Below are positions 44,808-53,707 of a stretch of 64,000 nucleotides of DNA, piece by piece. The stretch comes from Pseudomonadales bacterium (GTDB taxonomy: Bacteria; Pseudomonadota; Gammaproteobacteria; Pseudomonadales; Pseudohongiellaceae), in assembly GCA_024234395.1 (NCBI GenBank), contig JACKOH010000002.1, forward strand, positions 1,736,001 to 1,800,000, given 5' to 3'. The translations under genes and the position numbers were made by a program. A model generated the notes under the pieces. It was not told where the DNA came from, searched no databases, and worked only from the letters and a program-made list of their open reading frames with translations. Numbering within the stretch: the stretch's first letter is position 1; the number at the start of each line of letters is the position of its first letter.

Positions 44808-45833
44808 ATGGCGCAGGAATTCACCATCATCGAACGTTATTTTCGCGACTCGGGACTGCAATTCAGCCGCCCGGGAATCGACCTGGGGATCGGTGACGAT
44901 TGTGCTCTTGTGAGCCTGGAGCCAGGCTATCAGCTGGCCATGACCATGGATCTGTTGCAGGAGGGGGTTCATTTCCCCGGCGCGGCACCGCCGGCGCTGC
45001 TGGGACAGCGGGCCCTGGCAGTCAATCTTAGCGACCTGGCCGCTGCAGGAGCAGAGCCGTTGTGCTTCACCCTGGGCCTCAGTATCCCCGGCGTGGATCA
45101 GGACTGGCTGCAAGGTTTCAGCGAAGGTCTGCTGACCATGGCCAGCCGGTTTGACTGTCCACTGGTCGGTGGCGACCTGATTCAGGGGGTTCTGCAGATA
45201 GCCATCCAGGCCCATGGCAGGATTCCGACCGGGCAGGCCCTGCTGCGCTCCGGTGCCCGCCCCGGACACCTGGTTTACGTTACCGGTACCCTGGGTGATG
45301 CCGCGGCTGCTCTGGCCATGCTGGAAGCTCCGGAGCGGCCTTCGGCAGCAGATGATCGGCAATCCCCTTTCCAGAAGAGCAGACTCAGCAGTAAACAGCG
45401 GGATCACTTCAGCCGGGCCTTCTATTGTCCCGAGCCCCGAGTTCCGGTGGGCGTGGCACTGCGTGGCCTGGCCAGTGCGGCTATTGATATTTCCGACGGC
45501 CTGATCAGCGATCTCGGCCACATTGTCGCGGCCAGCGGCGTCGGCGCGGAGCTGGACGTGGCCCAGGTGCCGCTTTCCGGTGTCCTGCGGGAGTGCGTAA
45601 AAGAGGAAGCGCAGCTGCCGCTGGCACTGGGCGGCGGTGACGATTACGAGTTGTGCCTGACGGTGGCGCCGGAGCACTGCAGCGCCGTGGAAGACGCGGT
45701 CGCGGCGTTGGACGTGCGCCTGACCCGGATTGGCGAGATCGTCAGTGGAAACGCGGTACAATGCCTGAATAATCACGGCGAGCCGGTGACATTCGAGCAT
45801 ACCGGCTATAACCATTTCGACAGCGAGGAATGA
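44808..45833 (+). CDS. thiL: Thiamine-monophosphate kinase
   Basis: The 341-residue enzyme phosphorylates thiamine monophosphate to the active cofactor. It has GIGDDCALV with metal-binding Asp residues, TMDLLQEGVHF (usually MDTLVEGVHF), the VNLSDLAAAGAEPL motif, PLVGGDLIQG and GGGDDYELCLTV. It lies 11 bp after nusB and overlaps or abuts pgpA, a common order. Confidence 0.95.
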   Translation: MAQEFTIIERYFRDSGLQFSRPGIDLGIGDDCALVSLEPGYQLAMTMDLLQEGVHFPGAAPPALLGQRALAVNLSDLAAAGAEPLCFTLGLSIPGVDQDWLQGFSEGLLTMASRFDCPLVGGDLIQGVLQIAIQAHGRIPTGQALLRSGARPGHLVYVTGTLGDAAAALAMLEAPERPSAADDRQSPFQKSRLSSKQRDHFSRAFYCPEPRVPVGVALRGLASAAIDISDGLISDLGHIVAASGVGAELDVAQVPLSGVLRECVKEEAQLPLALGGGDDYELCLTVAPEHCSAVEDAVAALDVRLTRIGEIVSGNAVQCLNNHGEPVTFEHTGYNHFDSEE

Positions 45834-45835
45834 CT

Positions 45836-46315
45836 ATGCCTCCCGGGCTATCCATCTGGCGAAATCCAATACACCTGCTGGCGTTTGGATTTGGCAGCGG
45901 GCTGTCCCCCTGGGCTCCCGGTACCTTTGGCACGGCCGTGGCGGTGCTGTTGTATGTGCTGTTTCCGCCGCTGCACTGGTCTGTCTACCTGCTGATGCTG
46001 CTGGTGACATTCATACTGGGCATCTGGCTCTGTGGCAGGACCAGCAGGGACATGGGCGTACACGATCATGGGGGTATCGTGTGGGACGAATTTGTCGGCT
46101 ACTGGGCCACCATGTTCATGGCGCCGGCAGGCTGGCAATGGGTGGCCGGCGGGTTCGTGTTGTTCCGCCTGCTGGATATCCTCAAGCCCTGGCCAATCAA
46201 GTGGGCGGATCAACAGGTCGGCGGCGGCCTGGGAATCATGCTGGATGACCTGATTGCGGGTATAATGGGCGCCCTTTGTATCCAGGCGGTGGTCCTGCTG
46301 TCCACGTCGGGTTGA
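45836..46315 (+). CDS. pgpA: Phosphatidylglycerophosphatase A
   Basis: The 159-residue membrane protein has the PgpA motifs SGLSPWAPGTFGTAVA near the N-terminus and DHGGIVWDEFVGYWATM in the middle, with three or four hydrophobic helices. It removes the phosphate from phosphatidylglycerophosphate in phosphatidylglycerol synthesis. The ATG at 45836 is chosen because GAGG lies seven bases upstream; the ATG at 45830 overlaps the thiL stop and is too close to that site. Confidence 0.94.
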   Translation: MPPGLSIWRNPIHLLAFGFGSGLSPWAPGTFGTAVAVLLYVLFPPLHWSVYLLMLLVTFILGIWLCGRTSRDMGVHDHGGIVWDEFVGYWATMFMAPAGWQWVAGGFVLFRLLDILKPWPIKWADQQVGGGLGIMLDDLIAGIMGALCIQAVVLLSTSG

Positions 46316-46394
46316 AAATCGGTTCGAAAGTCAGGCTGAAAATCGCCGCTCAGAAACCGGTCGCTGAACCGGTGCAGTTGAATAGTCAGAGAAA

Positions 46395-46988
46395 ATGCAG
46401 TCGTCAATAAAATATGTTGCCTCGGCCCGCCTGCCCACCCAGTGGGGAGTGTTCACCATCCATGGGTTCGAGGATACCGCAACCGGCAAGGAGCACGTGG
46501 CGCTGGCCATGGGCGATACCGGCAACGGCGAACCGCTGCTGACCCGCATTCATTCTGAATGCCTGACCGGCGACTGCCTGTTCAGTCAGCGTTGTGATTG
46601 CGGCCCGCAGTTGCAGTACGCCATCGAAAGTGTTGCTGCGGAAGGCCGCGGCCTGATTCTCTACCTGCGTCAGGAAGGACGGGGAATCGGCCTGCTCAAC
46701 AAGATCAAGGCCTACGAGCTACAGGACAGCGGGGCCGACACCGTGGAAGCCAACGAGCAGCTGGGTTTCAAGGCCGACAGCCGCGAATACCAGATCTGCC
46801 TGCCCATGCTGGAGCATTTCAAGGTTCGCAGTGTCAGGTTGCTGACCAACAATCCACGCAAGGTGGAGGCGATGGGTGAAATGGGCATCAAAGTGGCCGA
46901 GCGATTGCCTATTCACGTGGGTCTCAATTCTCACAACGAAAGTTACCTGGCGGTAAAAGTCGACAAGCTTGGACACCTGGAGAAGTGA
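46395..46988 (+). CDS. ribA: GTP cyclohydrolase II
   Basis: The 197-residue enzyme opens GTP in the first committed step of riboflavin synthesis. The zinc-binding cluster CLTGDCLFSQRCDCG (near residues 56-70), the GTP-binding YLRQEGRGIGLLNKI and LLTNNPRKVEAM are all present. This is the functional copy, since the RibA-like half of the upstream ribB fusion lacks the zinc ligands. Confidence 0.96.
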   Translation: MQSSIKYVASARLPTQWGVFTIHGFEDTATGKEHVALAMGDTGNGEPLLTRIHSECLTGDCLFSQRCDCGPQLQYAIESVAAEGRGLILYLRQEGRGIGLLNKIKAYELQDSGADTVEANEQLGFKADSREYQICLPMLEHFKVRSVRLLTNNPRKVEAMGEMGIKVAERLPIHVGLNSHNESYLAVKVDKLGHLEK

Positions 46989-47035
46989 GACCACAGGTTA
47001 AAGTTGATTAAGTTCCAGGACAGCAGGGCAGCACT

Positions 47036-47749
47036 ATCGCTATCGTCGTAGACATTCTCCGCCACGGCCAACCGGAAGGTGGTGAAATCCTGCGCGGCAG
47101 ACTGGACCACCCGCTTGCCGAAGCAGGCTGGCAGCAAATGTGGCTGGCGACCGGCCATCCTTCCGGGCCTGTATCCGATTCTGAGACAAACGATTCAGAA
47201 AACTTCCCATGGGATGAAATCGTCACTTCCCCGTTACAACGTTGCCGTCAGTTCGCTGAAAAGCTGGCTGCCAGAACCGGTCTGCCGGTCAGCGTGGAAC
47301 CTGCCTGGCGGGAAATCGACTACGGTGAGTGGGAGGGGCTGCCGCTGCCGGAATGGCGTCGTCTTGCCGCGGCCCAGTTTCAGGCCTTCCGTCACGATCC
47401 CGCTGCACTGCATCCACCCGGAGGCGAGAGTTTCACCGGCTTTCGTGACCGTATCCTCGACGCCTGGTCGTGCCTCCTGCAACGGTCGGAGGGTCGGCGA
47501 ATCCTGCTCATTACTCATGGCGGCGTGATGCGGGTGATACTGCCTACCGTGCTGGGTATGCCCCTGAACCGCACCGGGGTGCTGGAGATTCCCTTTGCCT
47601 GCCTGAGCCGGGTGGCGGTGTCAGGTACACAGGATCAGCGCCAGGCCCGGCTGTTGGGACATAACATCAGTTCACCCGCTCCCGTTGCTGCTATTGCGCT
47701 TCCATCAGATAACGGTCCAGAAATTCCCGGATCGCCCGGTAACCATTAA
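47036..47749 (+). CDS. cobC: CobC-like histidine phosphatase without a canonical start codon
   Basis: The frame encodes a histidine phosphatase with the catalytic ILRHGQPEGGEILRGRLDHP segment, SPLQRCRQFAEKLA, EIDYGEWEG and the second catalytic His in LLITHGGVMRVIL, the pattern of alpha-ribazole phosphatase. However, the RHG motif (codons from about 47057) lies upstream of the first ATG (47138), and between the preceding in-frame stop (47009-47011) and RHG there is no ATG, GTG or TTG. An ATC at 47036 with AGGG eight bases upstream is the best candidate start and is used here; alternatively the gene has lost its start. The 3' end overlaps the convergent S9 peptidase gene by 59 bp. Confidence 0.65.
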   Translation: MAIVVDILRHGQPEGGEILRGRLDHPLAEAGWQQMWLATGHPSGPVSDSETNDSENFPWDEIVTSPLQRCRQFAEKLAARTGLPVSVEPAWREIDYGEWEGLPLPEWRRLAAAQFQAFRHDPAALHPPGGESFTGFRDRILDAWSCLLQRSEGRRILLITHGGVMRVILPTVLGMPLNRTGVLEIPFACLSRVAVSGTQDQRQARLLGHNISSPAPVAAIALPSDNGPEIPGSPGNH

Positions 47750-49658
47750 TCTGATTGGTCCGGTTGCGGAATCCATGTCCTTCATCGGGGTAGACGTGAT
47801 AATCCACGTGCACGTCATTGCGGCGCACGGCAGCCACGATTTCGTCCGACTCCACCTGCAGGACCCGCGGGTCGTTGGCACCCTGCAGGACAATCAGCGG
47901 TTTGACGATGTTGGCGGCATGAAACAGTGGTGAGATACGCTCCAGCCGTTCCCGGTCGGTGGCCGGATCGCCCATCTCATCGAACAGGGCGTCCCGCTGT
48001 GCGCCCCACCAGGGTGGTGTGTTTTCCAAAGTACGCAGCCAGTTGGAGATGCCGAACATGTCTACACCCACAGCAAACTCCTGCGGCGCAAAAGCCAGCG
48101 CGGCCAGCACCATGTAACCTCCGTAACTGCCGCCGATAATGCCGATCCGCTGGGGATCGACAACCCCGGTTTCAATCAGCATCTCCTTGCTGGCTACCAC
48201 GTCTCCCAGGTCTGCTTCGCCATGCTGACGGTCGTCCAGCGCATGAAAGGTCTTGCCATAGCCGGAACTGCCCCGGTTGTTGATGCCATAGACGACGTAC
48301 CCATGATTCACCAGGTACTGTATCAGGGGGCTGAAACCCGCGCGCGTCTGGCCTCCCGGTCCGCCATGAACCCAGACCAGGGCCGGGGTCTTGTGATCGG
48401 TACTGGCTTCATGAGGGGTCCAGAGCACACCGGGGATTTCGAGTCCGTCATAGGAGGGAAACCGGACCAGTTCCGCCTCCACCAGGTCCTCCTGGTCGAT
48501 TTCGGGACTCAGGCTCCGGGTCAGCCGCTGCGGTGGCCTGGGGTCACCGATTCCGGAGACAAACAGGTCCCGCGGAAAGCGATCACCGCCGGCGTACATG
48601 GCAACCAGGGAGTCGCCATGGGAAAAAGTCAATGAAGTGACATCGGCACCCGGTACCTCGGGTGCCGGCAATTCCTCGAGGGTCCTGGCATCCAGCATGG
48701 TCAGCCGGGTCCTGGCATCCTCGTTGGTTGCCACTACCAGATAGTTTCCGTCCCTCGAAAAACTCCCGTACATCACATCCCAGTTGGCGGCCAGGATTTC
48801 CTCCCTGCCCTGGCTGGCCAGGTCGATGCGCATCAGCCTGCTGAATTCGCTGCCCTCATCGGTCAGGTAATAGAGATACCGACTGTCCGGTGAGAAATCG
48901 CTGGGACGGGAGCTGACATTGCCCTCATGAGGAGTGACATGCAGGCGTTCACCGCTCCGGAGGTCCTGAACATACAGATCGTTGTCATTTGCGGTTTTCA
49001 ATTGCACCAGGGTCAGATAGCGGCCGTCCCCTGATACCTGCCCCGGGGTCAGTCCCTCGCTGTTTTCAAACACGAGCTGGCGCGGATAATCCAACTCCAG
49101 CTGATAGCGATAGACATCGAAAAACCGCGGATCGCGTTCGTTGGTCTGCACGTAGAACGATGCGTAATCCTCAGACCAGCCGGCGAAAGAGGCTTTCAGG
49201 TTGTTGCCCGGAGTCAGGTCGGTAACGGTGCCGTCAAGTTCCATGACATAGAGATGGTTGAGCTCATTGCCGCCCTGATCGGCGGTGAACAGAAAGCGCT
49301 CGTCGTCAGGGAAATAGGAGATGGCGAGGTTGGCATCCGAATCGGAGTGGGTAAGCTGTTCCGGCGCCCCGCCGTCGAGCGGCAGTGCATAGACATTGAA
49401 AATCCCGGTGCTGGTGTTGCTGACCAGAATTTTTGAGTTATCCGGCGAAAAGCTTGCTCCCGAATAGGCGGTACTGTCCATGAACTGCTCGATGGTGTAA
49501 CGGGTGGTTCCGGTGAGGGCGGAGGAAGTATCCGGTCCGCTACCTGTACTTTGAGCGGGATCGCTTTCCCGGCTGCAGGCTGTAGTCAGCAGCAGCACGA
49601 GAGACATAAGGGTAAGTATCAGGAGTCCGGGGATTGCTCGAGTCCGGCGTGCATTCAT
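47691..49658 (-). CDS. S9-family prolyl oligopeptidase-type lipoprotein
   Basis: The 655-residue protein has a lipoprotein signal (LLLTTACS, lipobox Cys near residue 28), a beta-propeller domain with repeated FSPDNSKIL / FSPDSRYLYYL-type blades, and a C-terminal alpha/beta-hydrolase domain with the catalytic Ser in IGGSYGGYM, Asp in GANDPRVL and His in DEGHGFRN. It probably degrades short peptides in the periplasm or at the membrane. The last 59 bp overlap the convergent cobC-like gene. The upstream DNA is unusually AT-rich. Confidence 0.94.
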   Translation of the reverse strand: MNARRTRAIPGLLILTLMSLVLLLTTACSRESDPAQSTGSGPDTSSALTGTTRYTIEQFMDSTAYSGASFSPDNSKILVSNTSTGIFNVYALPLDGGAPEQLTHSDSDANLAISYFPDDERFLFTADQGGNELNHLYVMELDGTVTDLTPGNNLKASFAGWSEDYASFYVQTNERDPRFFDVYRYQLELDYPRQLVFENSEGLTPGQVSGDGRYLTLVQLKTANDNDLYVQDLRSGERLHVTPHEGNVSSRPSDFSPDSRYLYYLTDEGSEFSRLMRIDLASQGREEILAANWDVMYGSFSRDGNYLVVATNEDARTRLTMLDARTLEELPAPEVPGADVTSLTFSHGDSLVAMYAGGDRFPRDLFVSGIGDPRPPQRLTRSLSPEIDQEDLVEAELVRFPSYDGLEIPGVLWTPHEASTDHKTPALVWVHGGPGGQTRAGFSPLIQYLVNHGYVVYGINNRGSSGYGKTFHALDDRQHGEADLGDVVASKEMLIETGVVDPQRIGIIGGSYGGYMVLAALAFAPQEFAVGVDMFGISNWLRTLENTPPWWGAQRDALFDEMGDPATDRERLERISPLFHAANIVKPLIVLQGANDPRVLQVESDEIVAAVRRNDVHVDYHVYPDEGHGFRNRTNQINGYRAIREFLDRYLMEAQ

Positions 49659-50176
49659 GATGACACCTTTTGTTGACTTTAATTCATTTCAATTGATTTT
49701 TATTGATTTCTATCCATTCCTTATACTTGAGCCTGTTTCCTATTGGTGGCACCTGCGCGGTTTCTCTGCCCTTAGGGACACAGGTACTCTGCAGTCGGTT
49801 TCGAAGTTAACACAGTTTCTGTCCTGATGTCTCACCAAGGGCGGATTGTCAGGTTGTCACAGGACGACGGAAAAGTGCTGGGATGACCGATCGGGTCAAT
49901 ACTGTCTCGGGCCTGAACTGTCTCAGGATTGACCATCGCCAAAGGGGCTCTGACATCGGGAAAAACGGTCGGCCAGTTCCTTACCAGCAGCGCCATCGAT
50001 CTGGTTCGTGAGGGTGGCATCAATCATACCCATGTGCATCCCATGGAATGCCTGAAAGGGTTGCTTGTATCATTCATGGAACGGGGCGGTAATGTCTGAG
50101 CCTGTCCCCCCTGCAGCAGCGCCAGGGGCTACGATCAGAACTGCCTCATCGACGGGGCTTTGCGGCTTTGTGGTAG
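49659..50176. other. Intergenic region between the S9 peptidase and btuF
   Basis: These 518 bp hold no gene I can support. The first 80 bp next to the peptidase start are AT-rich and contain a 10-base tandem repeat (ATTGATTTTT, ATTGATTTCT at 49692-49711), probably the peptidase promoter region. The remainder contains only short unconvincing frames. Confidence 0.45.
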
Positions 50177-51085
50177 TCAGTTGTTGCGGGCGCGATCGAT
50201 CTGCTCGCACATGCGTGTAACGCCTTGCAGCGCGCGAGGCGTGTGTCGCTGAACCAGGTCGGGCGGAATGAAATACAGGTGACCCCCTGCGACGGCGTCC
50301 AGCTGAGTCCAGGTCAGCCAGGTATCGAGCCATTCCGGGCGGGCCACATCCATGCCGCTGGCAATGATCACTTCGGGGTTGCGGACCAGGACCGCCTCGG
50401 TCGTGACCTTGGGGGCCATCAGATGCAGGTCGGAAAAAATATTTTCTCCACCGCAAAGGCTGATCATGTCATTGATCAGTTCGTCACCCCCGGTAGTTAT
50501 CAGCGGTCGGTCCCATACCTGGTAAAAAACCCGCACCGCCGGTTTGTCAGCGTAACCTGCCTGCAGGCGGGCCAGGGCAGTATCGAATTCATCGATCACC
50601 GCTTGTGCGGCCGGGCCGGTGCCGGCCAGGGTGGCGAGTTTCTCGAGGTGCCTGGGGATACTGGCAAGTTCCCTGGGTTCGGCGACGTAGACCGTCAGTC
50701 CCAGTTGCCGAAGCCGGATTATCGCCGCTGCCGGATTGCCGGTTTTCCAGGAGATCACCAGGTCCGGTCGCAGCGCCACGATAGCTTCCAGATCCAGCAG
50801 GTCGTGTCTGCCCACTACCGGTAACTCAGCGGCCTCGCGCGGGAAATCGCTGAATTCCACGACCCCGACAATACGGTCTCCGGCCCCGGCGGCAAACAGC
50901 ATCTCGGTCAGGGAAGGCGCCAGGCTGATGATTCGCTCAGCCGGCTGTGCGAGACGCACCCGATTACCTTCGTCATCCAGCACCTCGATGCTGCCGTATG
51001 CGTGAGGCGTCAGGCTGACCAGGCGCCCCAGCAGAATCAGCAGCAGGGCAGGCACCAGGCGGGGTGTCGTAATGCGCAGGCGCAT
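50177..51085 (-). CDS. btuF: Cobalamin-type periplasmic binding protein
   Basis: The 302-residue protein has a signal peptide and the class III binding-protein fold: RIISLAPSLTEMLFAAGAGD, then FSDFPREAAELPVVGRHDLL and ALRPDLVISW in the first lobe, a long backbone helix, and VLVRNPEVIIASGMD in the second lobe. BtuF delivers vitamin B12 to BtuCD; related proteins bind siderophores, but the position one base overlapping cobO and downstream of a cobalamin riboswitch supports corrinoid binding. No btuC or btuD is visible. Confidence 0.88.
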   Translation of the reverse strand: MRLRITTPRLVPALLLILLGRLVSLTPHAYGSIEVLDDEGNRVRLAQPAERIISLAPSLTEMLFAAGAGDRIVGVVEFSDFPREAAELPVVGRHDLLDLEAIVALRPDLVISWKTGNPAAAIIRLRQLGLTVYVAEPRELASIPRHLEKLATLAGTGPAAQAVIDEFDTALARLQAGYADKPAVRVFYQVWDRPLITTGGDELINDMISLCGGENIFSDLHLMAPKVTTEAVLVRNPEVIIASGMDVARPEWLDTWLTWTQLDAVAGGHLYFIPPDLVQRHTPRALQGVTRMCEQIDRARNN

Positions 51086-51699
51086 CAGTAATCGATTCCC
51101 TTCTGCACCTTGATGCCGGCATCGAAGGCATGGCGGATATCCTTGACCTCGCTGACCGTATCGGCCAGGTCGATCAGTTCGCGGCTGGCGTTACGCCCGG
51201 TGATAATCACGTGCTGATGGGCAGGGCGTTGCTGCAGTGCTGCCACTACCCTGGCCTTGTCCAGGTAGCCGTAGGTGAGCATGTAAGTCAATTCATCCAG
51301 CAGCACCACGGCTATGGATTCATCCTGCAGCAGCTTTTCCGCCGCGGACCAGGTGCGTTCGGCCGCGGCAATATCGGTATCCCGGTCCTGGGTTTCCCAG
51401 GTAAACCCGGTCGCCATCACGTGAAATTCCACCAGCGGATGGTCCTTGAATAACAGGTGTTCGCCACATTCCCAGGTGCCCTTGATGAACTGCACAACGC
51501 CGCAGCGCAGCCCATGGCCGACGCTTCTGGCGATCATGCCGAATGCCGAGGAGCTCTTGCCCTTACCATTGCCGGTTAAGATTACCAGCAGACCCTTGTC
51601 GATGGTGGCCCTGGCTATCCGGCTGTCGACATGATCTTTCTTGCGCTGCATGGCCCGCTTGTGGCGCGCGGCGCGATCGGAGACCTGCTCAGTGGACAT
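51085..51699 (-). CDS. cobO: Cob(I)yrinic acid a,c-diamide adenosyltransferase
   Basis: The 204-residue CobO/BtuR-type enzyme transfers the adenosyl group of ATP to reduced corrinoids. It has the P-loop TGNGKGKSSSAFGM near residue 42, GVVQFIKGTWECGE and the LLDELTYMLTYGY motif, and ends in KGIDY as in homologues. The ATG at 51699 (MSTEQVSDR) is chosen over 14 upstream unsupported codons. It is the first gene after the cobalamin riboswitch; its stop overlaps the btuF start. Confidence 0.95.
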   Translation of the reverse strand: MSTEQVSDRAARHKRAMQRKKDHVDSRIARATIDKGLLVILTGNGKGKSSSAFGMIARSVGHGLRCGVVQFIKGTWECGEHLLFKDHPLVEFHVMATGFTWETQDRDTDIAAAERTWSAAEKLLQDESIAVVLLDELTYMLTYGYLDKARVVAALQQRPAHQHVIITGRNASRELIDLADTVSEVKDIRHAFDAGIKVQKGIDY

Positions 51700-51843
51700 G
51701 GCTGGTTCCAGGTTGTTGCTGCAGATCCACGTTCTCCGCAAGCAGGCAGCCGGATTGCCCGGTGCAGGGAATTACAGGCTGGTGCCCGGACAGGATTGAC
51801 ATCGATAGAGCCCTCCGCTCGTTTCGTTGCAGGTAAACAGGGT

Positions 51844-52016
51844 GACAGATCAGTCTGCGGGCTGGTGTCGGACTCGTGAGCCGGGCGCGGTCGCGGCGCT
51901 GGCTGCACATACCGTTGCGGGGGCAGTGCCGGATTCTCATCGGCTTCCCAGCCGGGGCCGGCCCGGCTCGAATTAGCTGGCATCGGCGCCGGAGCGGTCT
52001 CCCGTAACTGACTGTC
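51844..52016 (-). promoter_or_regulatory. Cobalamin riboswitch upstream of cobO-btuF
   Basis: On the minus strand the segment contains the conserved core GGGAAGCCGATGAGAATCCG followed by GCACTGCCCCCGCAACGG (about 51912-51950), then a B12-box-like CGAGTCCGACACCAGC (51861-51876). Terminal pairing closes the fold: GACAGTCAGT (52007-52016) with ACTGATCTGTC (51844-51854), one bulged base. Length and order match the known adenosylcobalamin aptamer. The 144 bases between it and cobO would hold the expression platform; B12 should repress the operon. Confidence 0.9.
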
Positions 52017-52176
52017 AGAGCAAGTCTAGCGGGGCCTGGCGGGCAGGTCAAAGTTCCGGGAGTGGTTTATCGCCATGGCCCGGCATTCGGTCGGGAGTCG
52101 AAGTGCCCGTGGATTGTGCTGCCGGGGCAGATGAGTTAATGTTTAATTCTTATAAGACTTTTACCATGGAGGCGTC

Positions 52177-53196
52177 ATGTTTAAAGCAAGAACGCTGCTT
52201 ATATCAGTTGGCCTGGTAACGCTGGGAGGCACCCTGACCCAGCTGGCCGCTGCTGCCGAAGACTATGAAGTACCCCGAACCGAATGGGGGCAACCGGACT
52301 TGCAGGGGGTCTGGAACTTTTCCTCCGACGTGCCCATGCAGCGTCCCGAGCAGTATGGTGAGCGGCAGTTTCTGACTGCCGAGGAAATCGACGAAATCCG
52401 CGCCCGTCAGGCGGCCCGGGATGCCGCATCGGATTCGGCGCTGGCGATCACCGGGGTAGACGAATCCTACAATGACTTCTGGGTGGAGAACGCCGGCATT
52501 GGTGACATTGTGCGGACTTCACACATAGTCTATCCCCCGGATGGCCGCCTGCCGGCGCTGGTTGAAGGTGCCATCGCAAGTCAGGGTGTCTACGGTGGTG
52601 GCACGACGGGAGAGTCGCGCCCGGTCCGCATCGGCGCCGGCGGCATCGGCACCGACGGACCTGAGGACCGGGGCCTTTCGGAGCGGTGCCTGGTTGGCTT
52701 CAACGCCGGACCGCCGTTCGTTCCCAGCCTTTACAACAACAACGTGCAACTGTTTCAGAGCAGAAATACCGCGGTAATTTTTACCGAGATGATTCACGAT
52801 GCCCGCATCGTGCCGCTCTACGACAGCCCGGAAGATTTCCCCGAATTGAACGAAGACCTCACGTCCTGGACGGGTCGCTCACAGGGATACTGGGACGGCG
52901 ACACGCTCGTTGTAGTAACCGACCATTTCAACGGCCTCGCTGCCAGTTTCGGTTCGTCCGGAACCTCTGCTGAGAAGGTACTCACCGAACGTTTCACCAG
53001 AGTCTCCTATGACACGGTGAATTACGAATGGACCCTGGAAGACGCTGCCACCTATACCGACAAGATCTCCGCCATCGTCCCCATGACCAAGGTGGCCGGC
53101 CAGATCTACGAGTACGCCTGTCATGAAGGCAACTACGGCATGGTCAACATTCTCCGTGGCGCCCGCATGGAGGAGAAACGGCAGGCTGCCGAGTAA
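52177..53196 (+). CDS. Secreted protein of unknown function (PDLQGVW family)
   Basis: The 339-residue protein has a signal peptide (residues 1 to about 27, ending QLAAAAED) and begins its mature part with TEWGQPDLQGVWNFSS, a pattern seen in many uncharacterised secreted proteins of gammaproteobacteria and acidobacteria. Other features are LSERCLVGFNAGPPF, IHDARIVPLY and the GYWDGDTLVVVTDHFNG segment. No catalytic motif is recognised. It has a GGAGG ribosome site and stands alone; a long hairpin follows its stop. Confidence 0.8.
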   Translation: MFKARTLLISVGLVTLGGTLTQLAAAAEDYEVPRTEWGQPDLQGVWNFSSDVPMQRPEQYGERQFLTAEEIDEIRARQAARDAASDSALAITGVDESYNDFWVENAGIGDIVRTSHIVYPPDGRLPALVEGAIASQGVYGGGTTGESRPVRIGAGGIGTDGPEDRGLSERCLVGFNAGPPFVPSLYNNNVQLFQSRNTAVIFTEMIHDARIVPLYDSPEDFPELNEDLTSWTGRSQGYWDGDTLVVVTDHFNGLAASFGSSGTSAEKVLTERFTRVSYDTVNYEWTLEDAATYTDKISAIVPMTKVAGQIYEYACHEGNYGMVNILRGARMEEKRQAAE

Positions 53197-53222
53197 TCTG
53201 TCGCAGACCGCGTAACCCCCAA

Positions 53223-53293
53223 ATAAATGGGGTCAGCGTAAAAATACAGTAGTTTTCCAAGGATTACTGTATTTTTACGCTGACCCCATTTAT
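53223..53293. repeat. Long perfect hairpin, REP-like element copy 1
   Basis: Two perfectly complementary 29-base arms (53223-53251 and 53265-53293) flank a 13-base loop. Each arm begins ATAAATGGGGTCAGCG and ends in TAAAAATACAGTA. The second copy at 55783 shares the GGGGTCAG and GTAAAAATACAGT blocks. Such arms resemble mobile REP-type palindromes; it could also end transcription of the preceding gene. Confidence 0.92.
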
Positions 53294-53320
53294 CGTTCAG
53301 ACAATCTCGAGAATCATTCT

Positions 53321-53707
53321 ATGGACCCGATGGAAATTGCGGAAATCACTGCTTTAGGTATGGGAAATTTTCTGACTACATTCAGTGTGTTTCTGTCAGT
53401 TGCATCTGCCTATCTTGTTGCGGCATACCTGGTTGGGGCGAAATTAACGAGTCTTCAATTAACAATTGTGAATGGTAGCTATCTTATTGCCACATCGATA
53501 TTGGGTTATCTTGTAGGAGCAAATTTCAGAGTCTTCTTTGTCTGGGCCAGTTCTAATCCGGACGGATTGGTGAGGCAGTCTGGGCGCGGCCCTGTTCTGA
53601 TAGATTTTACCTGGCCCATGTCGATACTCATGCTTGTCATCATAGCTGGTAGCATGACTTTCATGGTTAGCATCCGCAAAGGCGGGCCTGGTGATTCCGG
53701 TACTTAA
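53321..53707 (+). CDS. Small membrane protein of unknown function
   Basis: The 128-residue protein has three hydrophobic segments (about residues 16-40, 48-70 and 98-117) with an otherwise plain sequence (FSVFLSVASAYLVAAYLVGA, then NGSYLIATSILGYLVGANF). I do not recognise a family. The DNA is more AT-rich than the neighbouring core genes, which suggests acquisition. It begins 27 bp after the REP-like hairpin. Confidence 0.65.
   Translation: MDPMEIAEITALGMGNFLTTFSVFLSVASAYLVAAYLVGAKLTSLQLTIVNGSYLIATSILGYLVGANFRVFFVWASSNPDGLVRQSGRGPVLIDFTWPMSILMLVIIAGSMTFMVSIRKGGPGDSGT

Noticed and set aside
50070..50456. Short minus-strand frame overlapping the btuF 3' end
   Set aside because: Shadow of btuF in another frame, with no independent support.
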